DNA from: Roseobacter cerasinus
GTDB lineage: Bacteria > Pseudomonadota > Alphaproteobacteria > Rhodobacterales > Rhodobacteraceae
NCBI RefSeq assembly: GCF_009811755.1
Contig: NZ_BLIV01000001.1
Location: 124,001 to 188,000 of the forward strand
Length of the DNA: 64,000 nucleotides
Direction of reading: 5' to 3'
In this document: positions 1 to 8,324 of the stretch, in pieces
Layout: every line of letters begins with the position of its first letter
Position numbering within the stretch: position 1 is the stretch's first letter
Made by a program: the position numbers and the translations under genes
Notes under the pieces: model-generated
What the model was told of the DNA's origin: nothing
The model's database searches: none
The model's input: only the letters and a program-made list of their open reading frames with translations

Positions 1-112
1 GATCCAGCACGATGACCCGCGCCCCCTCCCCCGCCAGCTTCGTCGCCTGCGCGCGCCCCAGCGTTCCCAAGCCACCGGTCAGCAGCACCGTCTTCCCTGA
101 AAGACTTGCCAT
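1..112 (-). CDS. SDR family oxidoreductase, N-terminal fragment cut by window edge
   Basis: Only the first 37 codons are present; the gene runs off the left edge. The translation begins MASLSGKTVLLTGGLGTLGR, which holds the TGxxxGxG NAD(P)-binding glycine motif at the start of a Rossmann fold, as in short-chain dehydrogenases/reductases. A purine-rich RBS (GTGAGGAG) precedes the ATG. It lies 10 bases after the stop of the sugar ABC ATPase on the same strand, so it is probably the last gene seen of that catabolic operon and may be the sugar or sugar-acid dehydrogenase of the pathway. The substrate cannot be told from this fragment. Confidence 0.75.
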   Translation of the reverse strand, partial: MASLSGKTVLLTGGLGTLGRAQATKLAGEGARVIVLD

Positions 113-122
113 TCCACTCTCC

Positions 123-854
123 TCACAAAACGTCGAGTATCTCGTCCATGCTCGTATCCTCAGCCCGTTTGTCCAACACGACTTCACCACGCGCCATGGC
201 AACAATCCTGTCGCAGCACTCAAACACATGATGAATGTTGTGGCTGATAAAGATGCCGGTGATGTTCAAATCCTTCAGACTTCGAACAAAATCGATGACT
301 TTCTTGGTTTCTTTCACGGCCAGATGGTTGGTCGGCTCGTCTAGGATCATGACCCTGGACTTGAAATGCATGGCGCGCGCGATGGCGACCCCCTGGCGTT
401 GGCCGCCTGACAATTCACCCACCAAGGCATCAGGCGACCGCAGATGAAGCCCGGCGCCTGCGATGGCGTCAGTGCTCTCCGCGGCCATTTGCTTGTGATC
501 CATGACGCCGAGACCGAACAGCCGGAATTTGAGGGGTTCGCGCCCGATGAACATATTGCGCGCAATGCTCATTGTCGGAACCATCGAGTTATATTGGTAG
601 ATCGTCTCGATCCCCAGATCCATGGCGTCACGCGGGCTGCGTATCCGGACCGGCTTTCCATCGAGGTGAATCTCGCCTTCGCTGGCCAGTTGCACACCGG
701 ATAGGATGTTGATCAATGTCGACTTGCCTGCGCCGTTGTCTCCGATCAAGCCAACGGTCTCATTTGGATAGATGTCGAGAGAGACGCCTTTCAAGGCATG
801 CACGCCCGAGTACCATTTGTGCAGGTTGCGGACCGAGATGATGGGGTGCGACAT
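123..854 (-). CDS. Sugar ABC transporter ATP-binding protein (single-domain, FrcA-like)
   Basis: This is the energising ATPase of a ribose/fructose-type (CUT2) sugar importer. Walker A (GDNGAGKST) lies near residues 38-46, the signature LSGGQRQ near 148-154, Walker B (VMILDEPTNHL) follows, and the H-loop is ISHN. At 243 residues it carries one nucleotide-binding domain, as in FrcA-type subunits, not the doubled domain of RbsA/XylG. It follows the permease gene with a 1-base gap and precedes an SDR gene, so it is co-transcribed with the solute-binding protein and dehydratase genes. The sugar is not identifiable from the ATPase. Confidence 0.93.
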   Translation of the reverse strand: MSHPIISVRNLHKWYSGVHALKGVSLDIYPNETVGLIGDNGAGKSTLINILSGVQLASEGEIHLDGKPVRIRSPRDAMDLGIETIYQYNSMVPTMSIARNMFIGREPLKFRLFGLGVMDHKQMAAESTDAIAGAGLHLRSPDALVGELSGGQRQGVAIARAMHFKSRVMILDEPTNHLAVKETKKVIDFVRSLKDLNITGIFISHNIHHVFECCDRIVAMARGEVVLDKRAEDTSMDEILDVL

Positions 855-855
855 C

Positions 856-1833
856 TCAGGTCTCCACCTTGATGGCCTTGGCGCGCTTGGCGAGCCAGCT
901 GTTCACAACCACGGCGAAGATGGTCAAAAACCCGATTGCGAATTTGAACCAGTTCGCGTCGACCTGAGAGAGCACCAGACCGTTGTCGATGACGCGGATC
1001 AGGATAGCACCTATGACACCACCAAGAACGGCACCGATTCCACCGGAGAGCGCGGTGCCCCCGATGACCGCCGCGGCGACGGCCTGAAGCTCCCACCCTT
1101 CGCCGATGGACGGCAAGGGGGAGCCGAGGCGTAGCACCTGGATCATTCCGGCAAATCCCGCCAGCATCGAACACAGCATGAAACAGGCGATCTTGACCCG
1201 TGCGGTCGGAATGCCCATCGCCTGAGCCGCCGGGAGAAACCCGCCCGTTGCGCGGATCCAGTTGCCGAAATTCGTGCGGCTCATCATCAGTGATGCCAGC
1301 ACCGCGATCACGACAAACCAGACGAAGGACATGCGGAACAAGTCGCCCGGGCCGACAAAGACAGTGAACAGCCAGTTTGGCAGGTCGTTGGGCAGGAGCG
1401 GGGGAAACCCGCCCGAAATCACGATGGTCAGCGAGCGGGCGATAAAGAGCATGCCAAGCGTCGTGATGAAGCTTGGGATATTGTAGTTGATGGTCAGGAA
1501 CCCGTTGACAAAGCCGATGGCTGCGCAGGCCGCGATGCCTGCGCCAAAGGCAAGAATGAACGGCGTGCCATCCGCCATCAGAACGGCCATGACCATGGGC
1601 ATCAACGCAAAGACCGATCCGACCGACAGGTCGAATTCACCGCAGATCATGAGGATTGTGACGCCGATCACCATCAATCCGATCTCTGGCAAGATACCCA
1701 ATATACCGCGCAGATTATTGGCGCTTAGAAATACGCCACCGGATTGCACCTGGAACAGGATGACGAGCAACACCAGAAGCACGAGCGCCGCCAATTCCGG
1801 TTTTTCCATGTAGATTTTGAGCAGGCGCTTCAT
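856..1833 (-). CDS. Sugar ABC transporter permease (RbsC/FrcC-like)
   Basis: This 325-residue inner-membrane protein has about eight to ten hydrophobic segments and the BPD_transp_2 arrangement typical of CUT2 sugar permeases. The conserved stretch SGGIGAVLGGVIGAILI lies in the C-terminal third, and the protein ends in a short basic tail. A likely RBS (AAGGACC) sits upstream. It forms the channel for the adjacent ATPase and periplasmic binding protein. Stop and start of permease and ATPase genes are one base apart, which suggests translational coupling. Specificity is set by the binding protein and remains open. Confidence 0.92.
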   Translation of the reverse strand: MKRLLKIYMEKPELAALVLLVLLVILFQVQSGGVFLSANNLRGILGILPEIGLMVIGVTILMICGEFDLSVGSVFALMPMVMAVLMADGTPFILAFGAGIAACAAIGFVNGFLTINYNIPSFITTLGMLFIARSLTIVISGGFPPLLPNDLPNWLFTVFVGPGDLFRMSFVWFVVIAVLASLMMSRTNFGNWIRATGGFLPAAQAMGIPTARVKIACFMLCSMLAGFAGMIQVLRLGSPLPSIGEGWELQAVAAAVIGGTALSGGIGAVLGGVIGAILIRVIDNGLVLSQVDANWFKFAIGFLTIFAVVVNSWLAKRAKAIKVET

Positions 1834-1867
1834 CCGTCATAGGTCCTTATTCCGATGAGGCTGCCCA

Positions 1868-1888
1868 AACGCGCTGAAAGAGCGCGTT
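1868..1888 (-). terminator. Intercistronic hairpin after the binding-protein gene
   Basis: A perfect 8-bp inverted repeat (AACGCGCT / AGCGCGTT, 5-base loop) lies between the binding-protein stop and the permease start. No T-run follows, so it is more likely an mRNA-protecting or attenuating hairpin than a full terminator. Such elements commonly raise binding-protein mRNA over permease mRNA in ABC operons; that role is inferred. Confidence 0.5.
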
Positions 1889-1914
1889 CAGACCAACTTT
1901 GGTGGGTGCGGTGT

Positions 1915-2886
1915 TTAGCGCAAACCCTGAGCCGACAATTCCATGATCGCGTCAGCCTCAGCCGGCGTCACGATACCCTGGCCTGTATCGACATCTGCCG
2001 GGGCAAGATCGACGGTGTGCGCGAGATAGGCCTGCATGACCGGGATAAACCCCTGCATATATGGTTGTTGGTCCACCTGAACCTGGATGTATCCTGCCTG
2101 CATTTGCTGCACGGCTTCGGGAACGAGGTCAAAACCACCAAGCAAAACTTCGCCCGGCCCAACGCCCCGGTCCTTAAGGACGCGGGCCACCGCTGCATGC
2201 CAGAAGCCCGTGTCGAAGTAAGCAGTGGTGTCTGGGTTGGCGTTCAGATAGGCGCCCACGCGGTCCGCTGTCACGGCCAGGTCAGTTCCTGAATCGATAC
2301 GCTCAAAGCTGATATCCCGATCGGAGTTGGCCGCCTTGAAGTCTTCCATAAAGTCCAGGACGCCCCCACCCCGCGCTTCCGACCAGTTCTGGCCCGGCGC
2401 TGAAATTCCGACCAGCACCTTAATGGGTCCCTCCTCCGGGAAATGCTTCGACATCGCCTCGCCCAGAGAATACCCGGCGGGACGGAACCCCTGACCGACA
2501 AAAGCCGCACGGGCGTTTCCGGCCGCACCTTCGCTGTCATCCACATTCACGGCAATGGTGATGACATTGGCGTCGACCGCGCGCTGGACGATGTCATCAA
2601 GTGCCCGGTCGTCGACAATGGAGGTCAGCAATGCATCCGGACCGCGCGCGAGAGCCGCTTCCATATTCGCGGCTTGCTGCTCGATTGAGCCTTCGGTCTG
2701 GGTGAAGATCATCTGGCAGTTGGCCTGGATCTTGCCACAGGCATCGTCAAATCCCTTCTTGACGGCTTGCCAGAAAGTGTTCGACGCCGATGAGTGATGG
2801 GTGAACACGATATTCATGTTTTCGGCATGGGCCGCACTGCCCAGCAAAACAGTCGCCATCGCGGCTGAGGTCAGTAGTCTTTTCAT
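1915..2886 (-). CDS. Periplasmic sugar-binding protein of CUT2 ABC transporter
   Basis: The protein is 323 residues from the ATG at 2886, which has a strong RBS (GGAGGAGACCTGAG); an in-frame ATG 27 bases upstream lacks one. A cleavable signal peptide (KRLLTSAAMATVLLGSAAHA) precedes a mature part resembling the RbsB/LacI-type periplasmic binding fold. It should capture a monosaccharide or sugar acid in the periplasm and deliver it to the permease encoded next. The dehydratase gene lies 30 bases upstream on the same strand, tying the ligand to an oxidative sugar pathway. Confidence 0.92.
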   Translation of the reverse strand: MKRLLTSAAMATVLLGSAAHAENMNIVFTHHSSASNTFWQAVKKGFDDACGKIQANCQMIFTQTEGSIEQQAANMEAALARGPDALLTSIVDDRALDDIVQRAVDANVITIAVNVDDSEGAAGNARAAFVGQGFRPAGYSLGEAMSKHFPEEGPIKVLVGISAPGQNWSEARGGGVLDFMEDFKAANSDRDISFERIDSGTDLAVTADRVGAYLNANPDTTAYFDTGFWHAAVARVLKDRGVGPGEVLLGGFDLVPEAVQQMQAGYIQVQVDQQPYMQGFIPVMQAYLAHTVDLAPADVDTGQGIVTPAEADAIMELSAQGLR

Positions 2887-2916
2887 CTCAGGTCTCCTCC
2901 CTTGAGTATGCAATCG

Positions 2917-4125
2917 TCAGATATCTGTTGAGTCCGACGTTCTCCGGTAAGTCGTGAATGCCCGGTCCAGCTCCGGGTTAAGTTCCATCCCAAGCCCCGG
3001 GCCCGGGGGAACGGTGATGAAGCCGTCTTCAACCGGCGGCAACGCGGTGACGAGGTCGCGATACCAGGTGCGATAGAAGGCTCGGACGCTTTCCTGCACC
3101 AGCGCGTTGGGCGCGTTCAGTGAAAGGTGCGTTGACGCGCAAAGCACCACCGGGCCGGTGCAATCATGTGGGGCAATCGGCAGGTGCCAGGTCTCGGCCA
3201 TGGTTGCGATTTTGCGCGCCTCGCTCAGTCCGCCACACCAGCTGATGTCGAGATTGAAAATCCCCGCGACCCCGGTTTCGATCAGATCGCGAAACGCCCA
3301 GCGACTGCCCAGCGTTTCCGACGCAGCAATCGGCGCCTTGCTGGCCGCACCATAGCGCTTGAGACTTGAAAGGCTGTCCATCTTGATCGGATCTTCGTGC
3401 CAAAACGTGCCATAAGGCTCCAGCGCGCGCGCGATCTCGATGGCAGGAAGAAGCTGCCACATCAGGTGAAACTCGACCATGATGTCCATCTTGTTGCCGA
3501 CGGCCCTGCGAATCTTGTCGAAAGGCTCAAGACAGGACTTCAGGTCGGAGGGGGAGATATACTGACCGCGTGTCTTTTCCGCAGCCACATCAAATGGCCA
3601 GATTTTCATGGCCGAGATATTTTCTTCGAGCAGGGATGCGGCCAATTCGTCGGCGCAGTTCAGAAAGGCGTTCAGGTCGTCGTATCCATCCGCCGTCTCT
3701 GACCGCATCGCATAGTTGTCAGTGTTCTGTCCCGTTGCTTTCTTGATGTACTCGGTGCCAGCACAGGTGTTGTAGGTGCGGATATTCTGGCGCGTGAACC
3801 CTCCAAGCAGCTGCGCGATCGGCACGCCCGTCGCCTTGCCAAACAGATCCCAGAGCGCGATATCGAAGGCGGAGTTTCCGCGCACCTCGACACCGGTTGA
3901 CCGAAACCCAAGGTATCCCACCAGATCGGCCGAAAGCTTATCGATCTCCAAAGGATTGCGGCCAATAACTTTGGGGGCGACGGTTTCGTGGATATACGCC
4001 TCGACCGCCTGTGCGCCGAAGAAGGTCTCGCCCAGCCCGACAAGCCCTTCGTCCGTATGAACGTGCACCCACAGCAGGTTTGGGCGCTCGTCAATCCGAA
4101 TGGTTTCCAGCTTTGTGATCTTCAT
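2917..4125 (-). CDS. Enolase-superfamily sugar acid dehydratase (mandelate racemase/muconate lactonizing family)
   Basis: The 402-residue protein has an N-terminal capping domain and a TIM-barrel domain. Visible active-site candidates are metal ligands E218 (in VEFH), E244 (HEDP) and E270 (ASETLG), H220 next to the first ligand, and H320 (APHDCTG). The E-x-H variant and HEDP resemble the mannonate/galactonate dehydratase branch, which removes water from aldonic acids to give 2-keto-3-deoxy sugars. It lies between the GntR regulator and the ABC importer, so it probably acts on the imported sugar after oxidation and lactone opening. The exact acid sugar is unresolved. Confidence 0.85.
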   Translation of the reverse strand: MKITKLETIRIDERPNLLWVHVHTDEGLVGLGETFFGAQAVEAYIHETVAPKVIGRNPLEIDKLSADLVGYLGFRSTGVEVRGNSAFDIALWDLFGKATGVPIAQLLGGFTRQNIRTYNTCAGTEYIKKATGQNTDNYAMRSETADGYDDLNAFLNCADELAASLLEENISAMKIWPFDVAAEKTRGQYISPSDLKSCLEPFDKIRRAVGNKMDIMVEFHLMWQLLPAIEIARALEPYGTFWHEDPIKMDSLSSLKRYGAASKAPIAASETLGSRWAFRDLIETGVAGIFNLDISWCGGLSEARKIATMAETWHLPIAPHDCTGPVVLCASTHLSLNAPNALVQESVRAFYRTWYRDLVTALPPVEDGFITVPPGPGLGMELNPELDRAFTTYRRTSDSTDI

Positions 4126-4135
4126 TCTTGCAGCC

Positions 4136-4843
4136 TCACGTCAGCCCGGCATCAAGCAGAACCTTGGTGCTGTCATCAAAGTGACGCTTCATCAGCGTGG
4201 CCGCAGTTTGCGGATCTCCAATCGCAACTGCGTCGGCGATATCGATATGCGTCTGAACGACCTGCATCCGCTGCTCTGGCTCCGTGCGCGAGCGCCAACC
4301 AATCGGCCAGCTCTGGCGCGCCACCCCCTGAAACGCACCGACGATCATGGCAAAGACCGGGTTCCGCGACGCCTGCGCAATGGCCATGTGAAATGCCAGA
4401 TCGCTTTCCATAACGCTGTCCGGATCGTCGAGATGCTCTTTCATCGCCAAAGCGTGCTGACGGATGCGCTGCGCTTCTGCATCCGTACGACGCAGACTTG
4501 CCAGCGTCACTGTGCGCGTCTCGATTGTTCGGCGCACATCATAGATTTGCTGAATGCTGATCTGCTCGGTGAGAACACCGTGCTCCATCATCAAAGACAT
4601 GGCACCGTGATCCAGCTGCGCGACCGTGGCACGCTTGCCAGGGCTCAGGTTGATAAGGCGCATGGCCGCCAAGGATCGGAAGGCTTCGCGCACAACACTG
4701 CGCGACACGTTCAACTCTCGCGAGAGGTTATTCTCGCTTGGCAAACGGTCACCCGGTCCAAGCGCATTGACGCGAATGTGCTGCGTGATGACGCCTATGG
4801 TCTCGCTGACCCGGTTTGTCCCGTTATCGGCTTCGTCACTCAC
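4136..4843 (-). CDS. GntR-family (FadR subfamily, FCD domain) transcriptional regulator
   Basis: The 235-residue protein has an N-terminal winged helix (residues about 10-75, with LPSENNLSRELNVSRSVVRE) and an all-helical FCD ligand domain. Candidate metal or ligand residues of the FCD fold are in DLAFHMAI, THIDIADA and MKRHFDDS. FCD regulators usually sense the sugar acid of the pathway they control. It is the first gene of the minus-strand operon, 10 bases before the dehydratase gene, and is divergent from the SMP-30 lactonase gene, with a 17-bp palindrome between. It most likely represses both directions and its own gene. Confidence 0.93.
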   Translation of the reverse strand: MSDEADNGTNRVSETIGVITQHIRVNALGPGDRLPSENNLSRELNVSRSVVREAFRSLAAMRLINLSPGKRATVAQLDHGAMSLMMEHGVLTEQISIQQIYDVRRTIETRTVTLASLRRTDAEAQRIRQHALAMKEHLDDPDSVMESDLAFHMAIAQASRNPVFAMIVGAFQGVARQSWPIGWRSRTEPEQRMQVVQTHIDIADAVAIGDPQTAATLMKRHFDDSTKVLLDAGLT

Positions 4844-4857
4844 GATGCATCCCCCTA

Positions 4858-4874
4858 AACCTGTCTGACAGGTT
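4858..4874. promoter_or_regulatory. Palindromic operator, probable GntR/FCD binding site
   Basis: AACCTGTCTGACAGGTT is a perfect 8-bp inverted repeat around one base. It has the spacing and the core TGTC-N-GACA typical of FCD-type GntR operators. It lies 15 bases before the gntR start and about 63 bases before the lactonase start, placing it to control both divergent transcripts. The binding protein is inferred from position. Confidence 0.72.
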
Positions 4875-4937
4875 TGTTGATATTGATTGCTAAGTTTGTT
4901 TTAACTGCGAGTCAATAATTGTTTCGGGAGGGGACAG

Positions 4938-5828
4938 ATGACCGTCGAACTTGTTTATCCGGCAAAAAACATCGTTGGCGAAAGCATCCTGTGGGACGCG
5001 GCCCGGCAGCGCCTCTTGTGGGTTGATATCGTTGAAAAAAAGATCCACGCACTTACCCCGGCGACCGGCGAATATCAAAGCTGGCCAACCCCGGATTTCG
5101 TCACTTCGATTGGCTTGCGCAAAGACGGTGGCGCAATTGTTGGCCTGACCCGCGACGTCTGTTTGTGGGACTTCGGCGATCAGTTTCAGACGCTCGCGAG
5201 GGTCGAACCGGACCAACCGGACAACCGCCTCAACGAAGGCGTCGTCGGCCCGGACGGCGCCTTTTGGGTCGGGACGATGCAAAACAACATCGCACCTGAC
5301 GGCAGCCCCAAAGAGATGACCGCTGATACCGGTCGTCTCTATCGCTGCACACCAGATGGGCAGGTCACACCGCTCTGCGATGACTTATTTGGGCTGACCA
5401 ATACGTTGGTCTGGACGACGGGCGGCGGGTTAATCACGGCGGACACCGGAGCGAATGAAATCTACCGCTACACCTACGACCAAGACACCCGGCGGCTCTC
5501 GGACCGGCGCAGCATTGTCTCAGGATTTGAACGAGGTTTGCCCGACGGATCAACCCTGGACGCCGAGGGCTATATCTGGAACTGCCGCGTCGTCGGGGGC
5601 GGCTGTTTGCTCCGCTTTGATCCCGAAGGTCACATTCATCGAGTGGTGGACCTGCCCTGCTCATGGCCCACCAGTTGCACATTCGGCGGAGAAAACCTGG
5701 ACATTTTATATGTCACCTCGGCCCGTTTCACGATGGAGGTAGACCATCTCAAACGTCACCCCGAAGAGGGCGGTGTCTTTGCCATCAAACCGGGCATGAC
5801 AGGCACGGCGCCTTGCCTGTTTGGCTGA
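4938..5828 (+). CDS. SMP-30/gluconolactonase/LRE family sugar lactonase
   Basis: The 296-residue protein resembles the six-bladed beta-propeller lactonases that hydrolyse aldonolactones to aldonic acids. Metal-ligand signatures are visible: the N-terminal Glu in GESILWD, the Asn in GLTNTLVW and the Asp in GLPDGSTLDAEG. NRLNEGVVGPDGAFWVGTM is the characteristic propeller stretch. The start has a strong RBS (GGGAGGGGACAG). It is transcribed away from the gntR operon and should share the palindromic operator. Together with SDR and dehydratase it completes a non-phosphorylative route: sugar to lactone to acid to keto-deoxy acid. Confidence 0.9.
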   Translation: MTVELVYPAKNIVGESILWDAARQRLLWVDIVEKKIHALTPATGEYQSWPTPDFVTSIGLRKDGGAIVGLTRDVCLWDFGDQFQTLARVEPDQPDNRLNEGVVGPDGAFWVGTMQNNIAPDGSPKEMTADTGRLYRCTPDGQVTPLCDDLFGLTNTLVWTTGGGLITADTGANEIYRYTYDQDTRRLSDRRSIVSGFERGLPDGSTLDAEGYIWNCRVVGGGCLLRFDPEGHIHRVVDLPCSWPTSCTFGGENLDILYVTSARFTMEVDHLKRHPEEGGVFAIKPGMTGTAPCLFG

Positions 5829-5981
5829 TACGCATGTGTCGGTGCAGGCCCACCCCGCTGGCGGATACATCGGCGCTATGAAGCTACATCTACGCGGGCC
5901 CCGGACAGGCAAAGAAGCCAAATCGCCGATATTTTCCATTGATGTTCGAGTTGCGGCAGCGGCTTCAACTCAAAAATCTCC

Positions 5982-6018
5982 GCATATTGCCCTGGTGCGC
6001 CATGGGCAGGCAATATGC
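5982..6018. terminator. Inverted repeat between convergent genes
   Basis: GCATATTGCC and GGCAATATGC form a perfect 10-bp stem with further partial pairing (GCCC/GGGC) inside a 17-base loop. It lies between the lactonase stop and the stop of the convergent HTH-TPR gene, so it may end transcripts from both sides, although no T-run follows. The rest of the roughly 230-base gap shows nothing else. Confidence 0.45.
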
Positions 6019-6055
6019 TGTCATGCCGGCCCGGGCTCATACTCCAACCGGCCGC

Positions 6056-8146
6056 TTATGTCCGGGCGATGTGGGAGTTTGTTTGATCCAACAAACGCTG
6101 ATATCGACGCGCATTTCGAACGCCGTCGAACGCCTGGTCAAGCTTGAGCCAGTTCGCCAACCGGCTTTGCACAACTTCGGGCACGGAGAATGCAGCTTCC
6201 AGGTGGTCGAGCACGGGGCGTGTCCCTGCATTTCGGAGAGCATGGAACCGCGCTACATTATACTGAACCAGGCAATCGGTCGGAGCGATCGCAACAGCCC
6301 ATTCAGCCCAAGCCGCCCCCTGCTCAAAGCGGTTCAAATCGGCCAATAGACCCGCACCAAAGGCCATCGCACCGGCATTGTCGGGGTTGACCTCAAGTTC
6401 CGCCTCAATCAGGTGCATCGCTGTTTCCTGAGCGTCCCGCGCTTCACGCCTTTGCCCAAGGGCAAGCATCTCTTCAGCCAGAAGTCCGAAGGCACGAAAA
6501 TCATCCGGCCTGATCTGGGCAGCTTTCGCAAAGCTCTCGACAGCACCGGCACGGTCACCTTGGAGACGCTTGTTCCGCCCCTGAAAGAAATGCGCTTCAA
6601 ACAGCGTCTCGTCCATATCGATCGCGCGCTCAAGCCAAATAGCAGCCCCCGCATAGTCACCTGTCGCATACAGCGCCAAGCCCAAGGCCGCTTGCCCCAA
6701 TGGCAATTCAGGGTCCAGTTCCAGCGCTCTTTCGGCATCTTCGAAGCCTTCTTGTGCGGTCTGTGCGCCTTGGCTCCGTTCGATGCTTTGCGCCAGATAG
6801 GATCGGCAGATTGACAGCTGTGCATAAGCACGGGCGAAGTCCGGCTCCAGATCAATCGCCCGGACCAGCAAGGCTTCCGCCGCGCGCAGGGTTGGCGCGT
6901 ACATGCCGCGCAAATACAACAGGCGCGCTTTGACAAAGAGCTCATAGGCAACCGCGTTAGAGGTATCTTTTGAGGGTTCGGAAATCGGCTTGGGGCCATC
7001 CAAAACCGTTCGCGTCAGGTCCCGGGCAATCGAGTCGTGCAGGGTGAACGACACTTCAGCCGCGTGATCGTACTGCTCGGCCCAGACGACCTGGCCACTC
7101 TCCAAATGCACAAGTTGCAGAACGGCACGAATACGATCATGCGTGCTGTCCAGATCCCCTTTCAAAAGATGTGTCGCGCCCAAAGCGCCGGCGTGTTTGC
7201 AGGAAATGCTGGCATTCTGACCAAAGGCTGAGCGCGGCACCGTTCGAATCCCCGGAACACGCGCCAGATCGGTTGCGATTTCATCCAGAAGACCCGACGC
7301 CCAATGGGCCTGGGATTGGGTGCCGGGAGACATGTTCCACTGCGCCATGGCGATCACCGCAACTTTGGCTGGCGTCGCCTCGACCATCTTGTGACTTGGC
7401 TCTTGCGACGCTGGCTCCGCATCTTCTTGAACAGCAGCAACCAGCGCCAGGGACGTGCTGAAACTGTATCCATTCTCGAGCAGGCGTCGCGTGCGCAGCA
7501 ATTTGGCCTCGTCATCCATGATGCGATGTGCGTGCTTCACGTGCATTTCAAAGCCGTCGGTCCCGTGGCGGACCATGATATATTTCGAAGACTGAGGGAT
7601 CTGGCTGTCTATATCGAGCCAGGTGACATACCCATCCAGCCACGTCATGTCGCGCGAGCCGGACAGGATAAAAAAGGCGGTTTCCAACGGAAACGTCCAG
7701 GTTTCGGATCTGGATTGCCCGCAAAGAACATTGTCCTGAAAGCTGCAATCCCGGAACACATCCACCATCGTGTCTCCATTGACCTTCTGAACGGTTCTGC
7801 CAAACACTTTGGTGCCATTCTGTTCCATATGAATGTCTTCCAGAATGACCGACGGGTGCCCGAACTTGTCTGTCACCAGAACCAGCCCCATCCAGCGGCC
7901 GGTCAGATTGGCGCTACTTTCAGCGGCGGATACGCGCAACTGTTCCACGTCAACGTCCAATTCGCGGGCAATCCGCGAAAGATAGCTGAGCAGGATAGGG
8001 CCACCGCGCTCTGCCCGGTACACGGTTGGCAGGGAAACACTACCGCAAGCGGCGGAAAAAGCCTCGGCTGAGCGGAAGCTCCGTTTGCGGATGCGCCGCA
8101 ACACATCTCCGCGCACGCGGACGGACTGCCCATTGTCTGATCCCAC
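6056..8146 (-). CDS. Cytoplasmic HTH-TolB_N-like-TPR regulatory protein
   Basis: The 696-residue protein has three visible parts. Residues about 10-65 look like an XRE-type helix-turn-helix (VSLPTVYRAERG and ELDVDVEQL). Residues about 265-385 resemble the TolB-N/FlgO-like domain found in HTH or cyclase sensors (VAVIAMAQW; SGLLDEIATDLARVPGIRT). From about residue 400 to the end there are tetratricopeptide repeats (AIDLEPDFARAYAQLS; RALELDPELPLGQAALGLAL). Relatives usually have a membrane segment between the first two parts; none is visible here. The region 75-230 has no family I recognise. Function: probably transcriptional or signalling scaffold, partner unknown. Confidence 0.75.
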   Translation of the reverse strand: MGSDNGQSVRVRGDVLRRIRKRSFRSAEAFSAACGSVSLPTVYRAERGGPILLSYLSRIARELDVDVEQLRVSAAESSANLTGRWMGLVLVTDKFGHPSVILEDIHMEQNGTKVFGRTVQKVNGDTMVDVFRDCSFQDNVLCGQSRSETWTFPLETAFFILSGSRDMTWLDGYVTWLDIDSQIPQSSKYIMVRHGTDGFEMHVKHAHRIMDDEAKLLRTRRLLENGYSFSTSLALVAAVQEDAEPASQEPSHKMVEATPAKVAVIAMAQWNMSPGTQSQAHWASGLLDEIATDLARVPGIRTVPRSAFGQNASISCKHAGALGATHLLKGDLDSTHDRIRAVLQLVHLESGQVVWAEQYDHAAEVSFTLHDSIARDLTRTVLDGPKPISEPSKDTSNAVAYELFVKARLLYLRGMYAPTLRAAEALLVRAIDLEPDFARAYAQLSICRSYLAQSIERSQGAQTAQEGFEDAERALELDPELPLGQAALGLALYATGDYAGAAIWLERAIDMDETLFEAHFFQGRNKRLQGDRAGAVESFAKAAQIRPDDFRAFGLLAEEMLALGQRREARDAQETAMHLIEAELEVNPDNAGAMAFGAGLLADLNRFEQGAAWAEWAVAIAPTDCLVQYNVARFHALRNAGTRPVLDHLEAAFSVPEVVQSRLANWLKLDQAFDGVRNARRYQRLLDQTNSHIART

Positions 8147-8324
8147 TCGTCACCCTCCGATACTGATCACTTTTTACAGGAATTGATCAGGAGAAATCAA
8201 ATTGTTCAGACATTCTGATCTGTGCCTGAGCGGGACAGCGCCGACCTCTTGCGCCTAGATTTCCGCGTGGCTGGTGGCTCGTCTGAGACAACAGCCTCAT
8301 CATTTGACAACAAGGACTTAAATA

